Assembly: GCF_002865645.1 (NCBI RefSeq)
Contig: NW_020194620.1
Location: forward strand, 2,268,704 to 2,332,703
Length of the DNA: 64,000 bases
Reading direction: 5' to 3'
From: Hyaloscypha bicolor E
Taxonomy: Eukaryota > Ascomycota > Leotiomycetes > Helotiales > Hyaloscyphaceae
Made by a program: the position numbers and the translations under genes
Shown: positions 10,292-19,749 of the stretch, one piece after another
Numbering within the stretch: the first letter of the stretch is position 1
How the letters are laid out: each line of letters begins with the position of its first letter
The notes under the pieces: generated by a model
What the model was told of the DNA's origin: nothing
Seen by the model: only the letters and a program-made list of their open reading frames with translations
The model's database searches: none

Positions 10292-11697
10292 ATGGCTTCC
10301 CTTCTCATCACACGTGGTCTCCACTCTCTGATCGCCTCTCGAGACAGCACCCCACATGAGAGCGTCGCCTGGAATGCAATCACCAGACGAGATTCCGAGA
10401 AACATCAGGTCTTGTCTACGGTATTGCTCTTTGTATGGGTTGTGATCAACATCGCACTCTTCGTACCGGTGTTTTTCATCGTGAGTAATTTCCACAAACT
10501 ACAACACGCGTCTCGAATCTCGACCACGTTAACTCACAATTTTACAGCTCGTGTATACACTCACTAGGCTCTACCCAACGCTTGCAATCGTTGAGGACGC
10601 TGATTCCCCTCCTGACTATGAGCTTGTCTCCGGGAAGGAAGTTGATATCGATGAGGATGGGAAGGTCGACGCGGGCAGCAATTCGAAAGACACGACCATC
10701 GAGACCGACAATTCACTTGATGGAAAAGGATCCTCAGTAACGCTCATGCCAGACGAGACAGCAGGTATCCCTTCTACCCCGTCTCAACCAGTAACCTCCG
10801 GGCTCCTCGCCACTCTCCGCCTCCTCCGCGCAAGTGGCGGTGGTCTCTTCAAAGCCTTCAGATGGCAGTTCCTGTCCAACTGCGTCGTAGTTATGGTTTT
10901 TGCTTGCCTCAGCTCAGTCCCGTACTTGCCATATCTCGCCTCCTCCATCATCGCCTCTCTCGCAGCAACCAAGGTCGAGACAGCATGGACCCACGCCGCC
11001 GTGTCCACGCAGCGGGATGGACGCCTCTGGAAAAAGTTACCCAGCTACCTTGCGATCTTCAAGGCCACAGCTATCCCTCTTGTCGCCGAGGCTGTAGTAA
11101 TAGAGATCATCAACGCCGTCGCGTTTCTGCCTCTTGGTCCAAGGACGGGCAGTTTTGACTCTCTGGGCGTCATCCCCCGGTTCGCTCACAACGAGAGCCT
11201 CCTGAGGCTCTCTGTGGTCATGGTGCTCTTCTTCACGCTATACACCTTCCTCCTGGTCCCGACAGAAGTCATCTTGACCCGGACACGGGCCAGCAGTATG
11301 AGCACCCCTTCCCTTGTCCAAAGAAATTTCTCCCGAGCAGTTTTGTTCTCATTTCCGCTCAAGACAAAACTCAAACGCTCATGCTTCTACTCACTATTTT
11401 TCGTACGAGCAAAGTGCGAAAGCTGACCAAAACTTTTCTCTAGTGCTCCCTGATGATGCTAGCACACTGGTTCCGCTTGATTCGTCGATCCGGTCACAGA
11501 AGGCGGAGCAGATGGGCTTCATGTCATGGATCCACGCATGGCGGACGTTCTCTCGCGCATCTTGGGTCAGGATCGTCAAGATCTACGCTAAGATCTTCGC
11601 CACTACGATCCTAGTTGAGTTCGCTGTTTCCGGGCTCATTATTGCGCAAGCTCTGCTTTACTCAGTCGTGATGCAGCCAAAAACGGCTGCTCATTAG
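10292..11697 (+). CDS. Fungal multi-pass membrane protein of unknown function
   Basis: A spliced model gives about 396 residues: exon 1 10292-10480, exon 2 10548-11295, exon 3 11444-11697. Exon 1 ends in a hydrophobic helix (LLFVWVVINIALFVPVFFI) that continues into exon 2 (LVYTLTRLYPTLAIVEDADSP). Further hydrophobic segments fall near residues 150-185, 220-245, 275-300 and 365-385. An acidic low-complexity loop (about 80-120) separates the first two. The layout, with the joined motif RASMLPDDASTLVPLD, resembles a fungal-only family that I recall being labelled 'ubiquitin carrier/conjugating protein' in some genomes without any ubiquitin-conjugating fold; that label should not be trusted. No signal peptide is obvious. 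Function is unknown. Confidence 0.82.
10481..10547 (+). other. Intron 1 of the membrane protein gene
   Basis: 67 bp, GTGAGT donor, TAACTCAC branch, TTTACAG acceptor, phase 0. The following frame reads LVYTLTRLYP, continuing a membrane helix. Confidence 0.9.
11296..11443 (+). other. Intron 2 of the membrane protein gene
   Basis: 148 bp, donor GTATGA, branch GCTGAC, acceptor CTCTAG, phase 1. It creates an ATG codon across the junction and joins TRAS to MLPDDASTLVP. Read-through ends at 11426, so splicing is needed for the conserved C-terminal helix. Confidence 0.8.
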
Positions 11698-13400
11698 AGT
11701 GTTGTGGGATTGTTGACACTGAAGCTATTTGGATTAGGTTGGTCAAGCTTTCTGCAAGATAGCAGGTGTGGTGGCTCTGAGAAAATATAGATAGGGTGTT
11801 TGGGTGTTTATCCTCACTGGATCCGCTAGAAATAGGGGGGACAAGTGTCCCCAAAATACCCACGTGCAATCCGTTCCTTCGAAATCAATGGTTTTCATCC
11901 ATCAGTACGCCGAGGGAGCTAGCTACGTTCGCACGTCTTGCATACTGTTGAAACTGTTTCCAGACAGCATAGCGGCAGGTATCAACATATTGCACCAGCT
12001 TTAGATACTCTACATGGTAGTAACTAGTTCCAAAAACTTCTCCTGCTTCCTCCACCCTCACTTCTTGTGTTGATACAAAACGGAAACAGAAACGGTCTTC
12101 CATCACGTATGGTCCCTGCGTAATACAGGAAGAGGCATCAATGAGGTGTCAAAGGTAAGTGCCTACGACGCCGCCCGTCTCATGGCGCGATGATACACAA
12201 TCGATCTTAACGCACTATCGATCCTAACGATCACATCATTCCATGAGCCTTGGTCAAAGCCTTCTGGGATGGCTTGCACGCGCGGCAAAGCACAATTTGA
12301 AGTGTTGCTGTTTCTCGCCTCCATGTCTTGTCAAGGCCAGGGATTAAAGCCTGCTTGGGTGCGAGTTGCTCAGCAATGGAGACTTAGATTGTGTGTTGAT
12401 TGAAGGAAGTAAGAATTCGTCTGCGGAAAGAGGGCAGACGTTGGACTACTGGAGGCAATTCGAGGTAGGAGCGAGCGCGACTGGCTGCTTGAAGGTTCGG
12501 AAGCAGGGACTGCTGGAGCAAGTTGCGCTGGAACGCTTGTGGGATGTGCTTCGAATTGTGAGGGGAGGTGTTTCCGTGGAACAGGCTTTCGCAGAACATC
12601 TTCTTGCAGCTAAGGTTGCGTGCTGATCCAGGGGAGGAAGGAAGAGAGTCGACGGAGACGCGATGGTCTTGGAGGAGTATGAGCAGAGGGCATGTTGGCT
12701 TGTTGAGGGACTCCCTCCTTGTGCTCTTTGTCTAAAAAGAAGAAAAGTCAATAGCTTGTGGTGTGATTGGGTGCAATTTCTGTGCTCTACTCCGCTGTTG
12801 ATTCCATCTCCAAGGGCTGAAAAGAAGTCTAGTGAGGCTTTAATCTCTGTAGGATGAAGAGCGCGAGGTAGGTGCGTGAGGAGAGACGGTAGACTTTGCC
12901 AATATGCTGCAGCTCCACCTTGAAAACCTTTGGCAATGAAGTTTTGGAGCTTCAATACAGCGGAGGTGGTATTGAGTTCGTGGTGCCTGGAGAATTCAGG
13001 ATGGTCTTTGTATCTCGCGTAAAGCATGGGAGAAGGCAGAGAATATCGAGCTTCAAGGGTAGAGTCAGTTTGAGGTCAAGATCAAAACTCGAGGGGGGGG
13101 TTGAGGCGTACCCGTGGGATGAGAGTGAGAGCGATATTCTCGCAGTTTGAAGTGGCTGTTCCTTCATAGAGTTGTCGATAGCTTGACCAGGGACGAGGAT
13201 AGACTTTAGTGAAAGAAGCTAATCAATCTAGTGTATCAGGAGCGACATTATTGAAGGACATTGGAAGCTAGAGGTTGCTTCGTAGTTCTTTTGAGCATTC
13301 TCGCTAGTGGACCATGAGCTCAGTTCTCCACCTCCATAGAAGTCAATCTCGTAGCGCCAAAAAGCTGGATATACTATTAGGAATGTTTTTAGCTTTTTTG
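11698..13400. other. Intergenic stretch, overlapping ambiguous reading frames at 12.4-13.2 kb
   Basis: 11,698-12,360 shows nothing recognisable. At 12,366-13,167 both strands carry moderately long frames: minus 13,027-12,446 (193 residues, beginning MLYARYKDHPEFSRHHELN and becoming Ser/Thr-rich), and plus 12,366-12,626 and 12,896-13,150. Both look partly protein-like, neither matches anything I know, and no splice sites link them. I do not call a gene. Confidence 0.25.
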
Positions 13401-13419
13401 CTCTCTCTCTCTCTCTCTC
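13401..13419 (+). repeat. CT dinucleotide microsatellite
   Basis: About nine CT units in otherwise unremarkable intergenic DNA. Confidence 0.9.
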
Positions 13420-13642
13420 GTTCTCAATTTGAGGTGGAAAAACTGGGAGTGTAAATGAAGGGAAAGGGAAAGAGAGTCGGGGAGGAAGACTAACCTCAGA
13501 AAGCTAATCAAACAGTCAATTTGTGCCTCCATGAAACAGAATTTGACTTATTCTTGACCTGCTTGCTGAATTTGACGTTGGCTCTGATCTGCAAGGCGTC
13601 TTAGACTGAGTGAGGAAAAGAGCAAGAGCCTTCTTGCCACCC

Positions 13643-14935
13643 TTAGGTGTCTTCCAGGTTCTCGCTACTGCCTTCACTACCGGCGTCGTAACCATCCTTC
13701 TGACCCATGCCAGCCAGCTTGAAACCAATGGTCTGAACCTTGTCACCGTCCTGCTGAGGCCAGCGCTTCATCTTGCTATCCAAGCGGGGCTTGAATAGCT
13801 TGTACAAGGCGCGTTCCGAAGACCAAGACCTGGGCATCCCCCTATCCCGGGTACAGTCCCTCACCCAAACGTAGGTAACGCGTTGTAAGATGTCGGTAAG
13901 TTCTGCTGGTCTAAGGTACGTGCTACTCCTGTCCGCAAGGGAGCCCCCTGTGGCGGCTCCAGCCACAATAGACAGGGATCGGTCCAACAGCTGGTATCAA
14001 GGAATAAGGAATATGAGCTGGAAGGTGGGCTTGAGGCTGGACCATCGGAAAGAGTTGGAAATAGGCAAATGCTTAAGAGCCAAGATGTTAGTTAGTTGGT
14101 GGAACGACATTTCCCGACTCCTTGCTTACCATTGCTCAGTTGCTCAATGGAATATGGATGGATCTGCCATATTTGTTGAGATGTGCTAATTCCTGACAGA
14201 GTGTCTGTTGCCGCCGTTCAAGGCGAGTCCAATCATCTCTGTCACAATCCCCACTTGTCCAGATATTAGCATCGCTAGAGATGCTGCCTGTGAAACCCTC
14301 AACAGTTGAACTCCTCCTTGCTGAGGGAACGGAGCAGGAGAACCGCCATCTGGGCACTCTTGTTGCTCCATGGGTTGCCCAGGTGGAGGATCCATGCCCT
14401 GGTTCTGGGGCCGTATTGTGGAATTGTGGACAGTAGGTAATGATACATGGCCGCTCTTAGTTGGTGGAGTGATTTTTGTAGTCCAAAGTGGCAATCTTGT
14501 TGTCGGGCTCCTGGAACAGACTCTGTGATATCAAAAGAAGCACGAATCCCAATGGAACAAAGGTCACCATGGCTCTTCTTTCATAGGGTGACTTTGGCAA
14601 ACCGGTCCTGTGCCCGACTTAACATGTCATCAAGATTCTGCTTTGGCTCTTGAAAGACCTCACCAACCTTCTCCTTATATTTTTGAAGCATCTCGTCGAG
14701 GTTCTTGGAAGGCTCCGAGTGTTGGATGAACGATCTCAGTAGAACTTGCAAAGAGGGCGACACTCACTGCCTAGCCTTCTGCAATGACAGATGCATCTCC
14801 TCGCATGACCCCGCAAGCAACTAACAGTGGATTCCGCAGGTAGTCGTTCCTGATGCGGTCTCGTGGCGCCAACGGGTAGGAAGGCATTTGAGGTTTGACA
14901 GGACAATGGGTCCCGCCATAATGAGGTTGGCACAG
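13643..14935 (-). pseudogene. Unrecognised, broken coding remnants
   Basis: Minus-strand pieces read like protein but in shifting frames: around 14,930-14,780 (HYGGTHCPVKPQMPSYPLAP and onward), 14,763-14,581 (charged helix with NLDEMLQKYKEKVGEVFQEP), 14,494-14,186 (Pro/Gln-rich GMDPPPGQPMEQQ then a hydrophobic stretch) and 13,987-13,643 (ending LYKLFKPRLDSKMKRWPQQD and an acidic tail). TAG/TGA stops separate them and no set of introns gave a continuous frame. It could be a decayed gene or an intron-rich real gene I failed to model. I do not recognise the family. Confidence 0.3.
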
Positions 14936-16400
14936 TGGGTTATCTTCGCAGATTCGGATGAAGAGACTTCTCCAGGTTCAGATCCCTGATTCAAGTCAAC
15001 AAATGTTCATGTCCGAGAAGGAGGGAGGGGGGTGGAGTGGAATGGGTCTTATATACCCTGTCGGATGCTGGTCAAATGCCTTCGACACAAAACAGTTGAG
15101 TCTTCATCATTCTAGATGCCTCCAATTGTTGGTTAACTCTAGGAAGAGAGAAATACGGCAATGGCTTCGACATACTTTTCTGGTGATTGACATAACTTAA
15201 CGAATAGCATGGCCTTGTGGGGGCGTCTTGCACCTTGAAGGAGGCAGTCTCGCCGGATGCCAATAATATAACTCCGATTTCTGGTCAGTGGAAGGCAACG
15301 ATTCTTGGTGTCTATCTTAGATATCTGGTTGATTCTGTCAGGAGTTGTATGCTTGAATATTGGGTGACGAGAGAAGCTTTGCAGGGAGCACCGAACAAGC
15401 TCGGTTGTAGCTGGAGAGCGGCCGACTTTCGTCCCTTCAAATTCACCATGCCAACTGCTGTCAAATTGTCAGTAACTGTCGGACGAGAAACCAACATAGC
15501 AGATAAATTTTGTCTTTAATAAAGAGATTGCAACAAAATGCGAAGACTAACAGATCAGGAAGTGCTTGGATGTATAGCGTCAGCCTTTATGAAAGGCGAA
15601 GCGCAGAAAGGGGCAAAGCGAGATCGGACGGAAGACCAACCCCCAAACCAAAAGCGATTGCGGGAAGGGAGATTGTGAATAATCAGAGGAAAACAAACAA
15701 AATTTGGATGCTTGCAGAAGAAAAAGTTTGTATTAGCCTCGCCATGAGCAGAGGAGGCGGACCTGAAGGCGAGAACAGAAGGCTCTTTGCACTTCGGCGT
15801 AAAGGGCTTGTTACCATTTGACTAAACATATTGCCTTTTGCTAGGCAAAGAGGTTCAGACTTACGACTGATCTGCAGAAAACCTCCTCAACGCGAGACGA
15901 GGGCTCAACTTCCTAGGGCGGTGCTGTGGGGAGAAGAAGGATGTGACATGGGAGGTGCTTGGGACGAAAGGGATATTGGAAATTATGGGACGGTAAAGGA
16001 AATGGCAGGCGGTAATGGGAGACGCCTAAGTGATAAAGGAGAGGTCTTTGTGGGAGATAGACCTTCTTGGTGTTGAAAGGCTTGGGAAAGAAGCAAACTA
16101 GGTATTGCCTGCGAAGCCGGTGACTCCTTCCTATACCCCAGCCACTATGCACGTGATAGTACTCAACGAAGCGAGCAGTCATCGCACAAAGTTGGTCTAC
16201 TTTCTTAATTTGTTGTCTTCTTGTTCTACCCTCATCACACCCTCTGCTTCTCCTCCTCACATCTCGCCTTTAAGCTTGACTATGTTGCCTCCTAGGCACA
16301 ATCATCACCCCTCTCTCCTTCTCCTGCTTTCCTAGGCAGGCACAGCAAGCACAGCAGGCACAATCAACAGTCCAGTCAAAGACCCTACCTAAGTTGATCA
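14936..16400. other. Intergenic, no supported gene
   Basis: Only short overlapping frames on both strands with no recognisable motif. I see no tRNA, repeat or transposon end here. Confidence 0.4.
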
Positions 16401-17569
16401 TTTCCAAGTGTCGGGTTTGCCGCGAAGGTAATTAACTGATTTGTCTTCAATCATCAAACGAGACCAAAGATACATCCTGTCACCGCTGGATAACACTGAA
16501 GCAAGTTTCTTGTGGAAAACCCATACCGGAGTCTGAAGTCTTGGGATGAGACTCCGCTTTAGCTAACCAGTGAGTTCACTACTACTCTTCAAGATAATCA
16601 CACTAACTTTTAGACAGTTGCGAGCTCTTCTTGATCCATCAAGAGCTAGACTGGAACATCGTCAACTTGTGGACTAGGACATTCCACGGGAGCGTAATTG
16701 AACCCGGAGACGATAGCGGTGGCTGGGATCCCGAAAGGCCCTCTCGTTTCTTCTGAACTACTGCACAAAGACCTTGCGGAGGCTCCTTCTACTAGCTACC
16801 AGAGAATGAGAAGGACAGCGGACATACTGGACAGCTCCTGGGACATTACCACAACAATATCACGCGTTGCTAGATTGCTGTCACTTTCGAGACAATGGAT
16901 GTGGCAGACGTGATCGACATGATGTCAGACTTGGCAGACCATGTAGTCACATCTTCATAGCCATTGACCCCTACTTCATTTTGGGCTGAGGTCAAGACTG
17001 GTGACTACCTTATTTGGAATATGATCCTCATAAATTGCTTGCTCGTATGAACCCCCCAGACAATGAAGCCAAGGTAAGTTTTTCCTGGCTGGATTCATTT
17101 GGGAGATGATTCTAACTCCCGCTTAGATACAGGAGAACTACAAGAGAATCAATTCAAATCGTGCTGTCTAGAATTATTCCCCGTCCGACAATGAAAGAGA
17201 GGAATATTAAGATTGAGCATCTGTCGGGTTCTAACTCTGCTCTTGATGAGGCTTACGAATCAAAGACCGAAGATGGAGAGAACGTCCATTACACGACTGC
17301 AACTTCCACCAATAAGCGTAGTCCAATGTTACAAACACGCTGATCCGGTCAATTGATGACCCAGATGCCAATCAGCAAATAGTGGGATGGCGGTGAACTT
17401 TGAGATACCCAGCCCGCTTTCTTATTACTCCGTGAGAGCTCCGCCGAGATCAACTTGAACGCTCTTCACTCTGAGGCAGTCGAGTCCTTTTCCGAACTAT
17501 CAAAGGCCATTCCCGAAGACTCCGACCAGGACTCCAAGACCAAACAGAGGCTTGAGTGGTTATAGTGAC
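16400..17569 (+). pseudogene. Decayed gene, possibly a Zn2Cys6 transcription factor
   Basis: At 16,403 a frame reads SKCRVCREG directly before a possible donor (GTAATT at 16,428). After it, TKDTSCHRWITLKQVSCGKP matches the second half of a fungal Zn2Cys6 cluster (C-x2-C-x6-8-C) except that the middle Cys is Trp (TGG, 16,487-16,489). Further plus-strand pieces follow: HQELDWNIVNLWTRTFHGSV (16,640-16,740) after an intron-like 16,570-16,613, MNPPDNEAK/IQENYKRIN around an intron-like stretch at 17,074-17,126, and SEAVESFSELSKAIPEDSDQ ending in a stop at 17,564-17,566. Stops and frame changes interrupt them. The cluster reading is suggestive only, since half the ligands are not visible. Confidence 0.3.
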
Positions 17570-17696
17570 GCTCGAACAGGCATTCCCTCGGAATACCAAG
17601 AGGCGCAATGTGCGTTTGGGGATTCGATTATTGAACACAAAAGCGACGCAGAGTGCGCTTAGGTCCATTGAATAATGTGATCACTGGGGCAACTCT

Positions 17697-17754
17697 TGCT
17701 CTCCTTCATAGACATATCCCTGGTCAAATCATCGACAGTCTATGAAGGAGAGCA
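17697..17754. repeat. Perfect 17-bp inverted repeat with 24-bp loop
   Basis: TGCTCTCCTTCATAGAC at 17,697-17,713 is the exact reverse complement of 17,738-17,754. It is not followed by a T-run and no element boundary is evident. It could form a hairpin in RNA or be a small foldback or duplication. Confidence 0.85.
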
Positions 17755-18101
17755 GGATGATGGATGGCACGCTCCGGCAGAGCCATCCGAAATCTTGGGT
17801 GAACGGGGCTCCTCAATATGTCTCTAGGGGATTCCCATTGTACAATCTCGAGGCACGTAAGCTTTTCCCCCTCACATTTGAGAGTTATGACGCGCTTGTT
17901 CGGAATGTATGCTAAAGTGTATGAATAGGGCTGGATCGTAGCAGGACATATTGAAGGATTGACGGATAGATACCTGGGTTCTGGCGTTGGAGTTGGAGGA
18001 CCGGTGGTCGCCTTATTTCTGGCGTTGGAGGGCGTTTCTTTCTTCTGATACCCAGGGAGCGGTAAGGACGGAATCGTTGAGGTCAATTTCCTGCACAGCA
18101 C
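17724..18101 (-). CDS. Hypothetical protein, weak candidate
   Basis: An open minus-strand frame of 125 residues with a Thr/Pro-rich stretch and then PRYLSVNPSICPATIQPYSY, continuing to IPNKRVITLKCEGEKLTCLE. The second half has regular alternation and two Cys, more like real protein than an antisense artefact. I see no signal peptide, no splice sites and no family resemblance. It overlaps the inverted repeat at its 3' end and sits just left of the AT-rich block. It may be a fragment of a larger lost gene. Confidence 0.3.
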   Translation of the reverse strand: MLCRKLTSTIPSLPLPGYQKKETPSNARNKATTGPPTPTPEPRYLSVNPSICPATIQPYSYTLAYIPNKRVITLKCEGEKLTCLEIVQWESPRDILRSPVHPRFRMALPERAIHHPALLHRLSMI

Positions 18102-18272
18102 AGAGAGAGGACCATAGAAAATGGGTGACTATTAACATACCAAGTCCCAAGTTGCAATATGCAAAATCAAGTCCCCCCATTGCTTCCAAGTTGTCTACCG
18201 CTAAAGTCATACTCAACTTTTTTTTTCGCTGATTCTGTTTTAGTATTTGGACGTGAGCAGCTGCCGCCTTAA

Positions 18273-18362
18273 CCTGAGCCGAGGGTGGGCATTCCTGAGC
18301 ATGCCTGAGCACGTCCTGAGCTCGGCCTGAGCAACCTGAGTATACGGCAGAGTCAGCCTGAG
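18273..18362 (+). repeat. Cluster of seven CCTGAG motifs at the compartment boundary
   Basis: CCTGAG (mostly CCTGAGC) starts at 18,273, 18,294, 18,304, 18,315, 18,326, 18,335 and 18,357. Spacing is irregular (9-22 bp), unlike a simple tandem repeat, and the cluster ends where the AT-rich DNA begins. Confidence 0.85.
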
Positions 18363-18369
18363 CATATAC

Positions 18370-19411
18370 TAAGGGGCCATTTTAGCTCCTATAGGGACTT
18401 GTTCCGGCTCCCTTAATACTCGGTTATACTTTCTTTATTTTATCTCCTATTTTGGCTTCCTTATAACCGAGATTCTTCCGAGCCATTTTTAGAACTATAT
18501 TTGCTTATATATATATAATAAATATATTAGTCTTATTATTTTATAATATCTTATTAATATTTATAGAAGTAATTTTATATAATACGAATTTTAGTAATAT
18601 TTAATTTTTTCTTCTTTACTTTTATATATTTTAATATTATACTTTTCTTATATATTTTCTTTCTTTTTCTTTTCTTTTAGTTTTTATTCTACTTATAGAA
18701 AATAAAGAACTAAAATATTCTAATAGTTATTTTAATAGCTATTTTAATAACAAGTTTAATTTCTATATTATTTATATATATATAATATTATTTTAGGAAG
18801 GGGTTTATACTAGTTCTATTTTAGTAAATAATTAGAATAAAAATAACTAATTTACTAGTTAGTTATTATAAGATTTATATAATTATAAAATTGCCTTATT
18901 AAAGAATTATATTAAAGTTTAGGAAAGGAATTATATATATTATATAAGAAATAATTATATTAATAGAACTAAGAAAAAAGAAATTACTAATAGCTAAATT
19001 TACTAATAATAATATTATATAATAATAATAATATATTAGGAAATAGTTATATTAGTATCTAGTAATATTAGGAAATTTATATAAATTCTAATAATTCAGG
19101 ATTATATTAGTACTAGAGCTTTATTAATAAAAGAGAAAAGAAAATTAGCTAGTAAATATTAAGTAAAAATAAAGATTTATATAATATTAATACTATATTT
19201 TATACTAAAGGCTAGTAATATTAGGAGATTTATATAAATTCTAATAAAATAGAATTATATTAGTAATATAGTTTAATAATAAATAAATATAAAATTAGCT
19301 AAATATAAATTAAATAGAAATAGAAATTTATATAATAATAATATTATATTTAAAAGAAGTTATATTAAGGGCTAGTAATATTAGAAAAATAAAATAAAAT
19401 AATAATATAAT
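18370..19411. other. Old AT-rich DNA, no recognisable content
   Basis: Sequence left of Gypsy-1. No LTR, inverted repeat or coding relic could be identified; it is mostly A/T runs such as TTTCTTTCTTTTTCTTTTC. It is continuous with 27,220 onward if Gypsy-1 is removed. Confidence 0.5.
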
Positions 19412-19709
19412 TATAATATATATAGGGTTATATATAACTTAAGAATATATAATAAATCTCGGATATTACAGGTATTAATTAGAGAGATTAGCGGTCCTTT
19501 AATATTATAACTAATTACTATTTATATTATAAGTATTAGGCTTATAAATTACTAATTATATATATATTATTAGGGCCTCTTATTTAAAGGAGGCTTCTCT
19601 AAACCTTATAGGAAGAATAAAGATTAGTTCTATACTAAATTTAATACTATAGTTTTATAACTTACTAATTTATTCTATTATTTTATTACTTACTAATAAA
19701 TATCTTATA
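19412..19709 (+). repeat. 5' LTR of Gypsy-1
   Basis: 298 bp, aligned by eye with the copies at 26,919, 39,433, 53,972 and 59,040. The shared core includes TTATATTATAAGTATTAGGC and TTATTACTTACTAATAAATA. Confidence 0.92.
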
Positions 19710-19749
19710 AGCTAATCTCTTTATTCTTAAAGAAAGTAATTTAATAAGT

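Noticed and set aside
12446..13027. 193-residue minus-strand open frame
   Set aside because: Could be real, but the sequence matches nothing known and competing frames on the plus strand look as plausible; left as ambiguous.
17697..17754. Intrinsic terminator
   Set aside because: Hairpin lacks a T-run and this is a eukaryotic genome; no gene end abuts it.
1..18370. tRNA genes in the left part
   Set aside because: I looked for GGTTCGAATCC-type B boxes with a paired acceptor stem and found none convincing; not a substitute for a covariance search.
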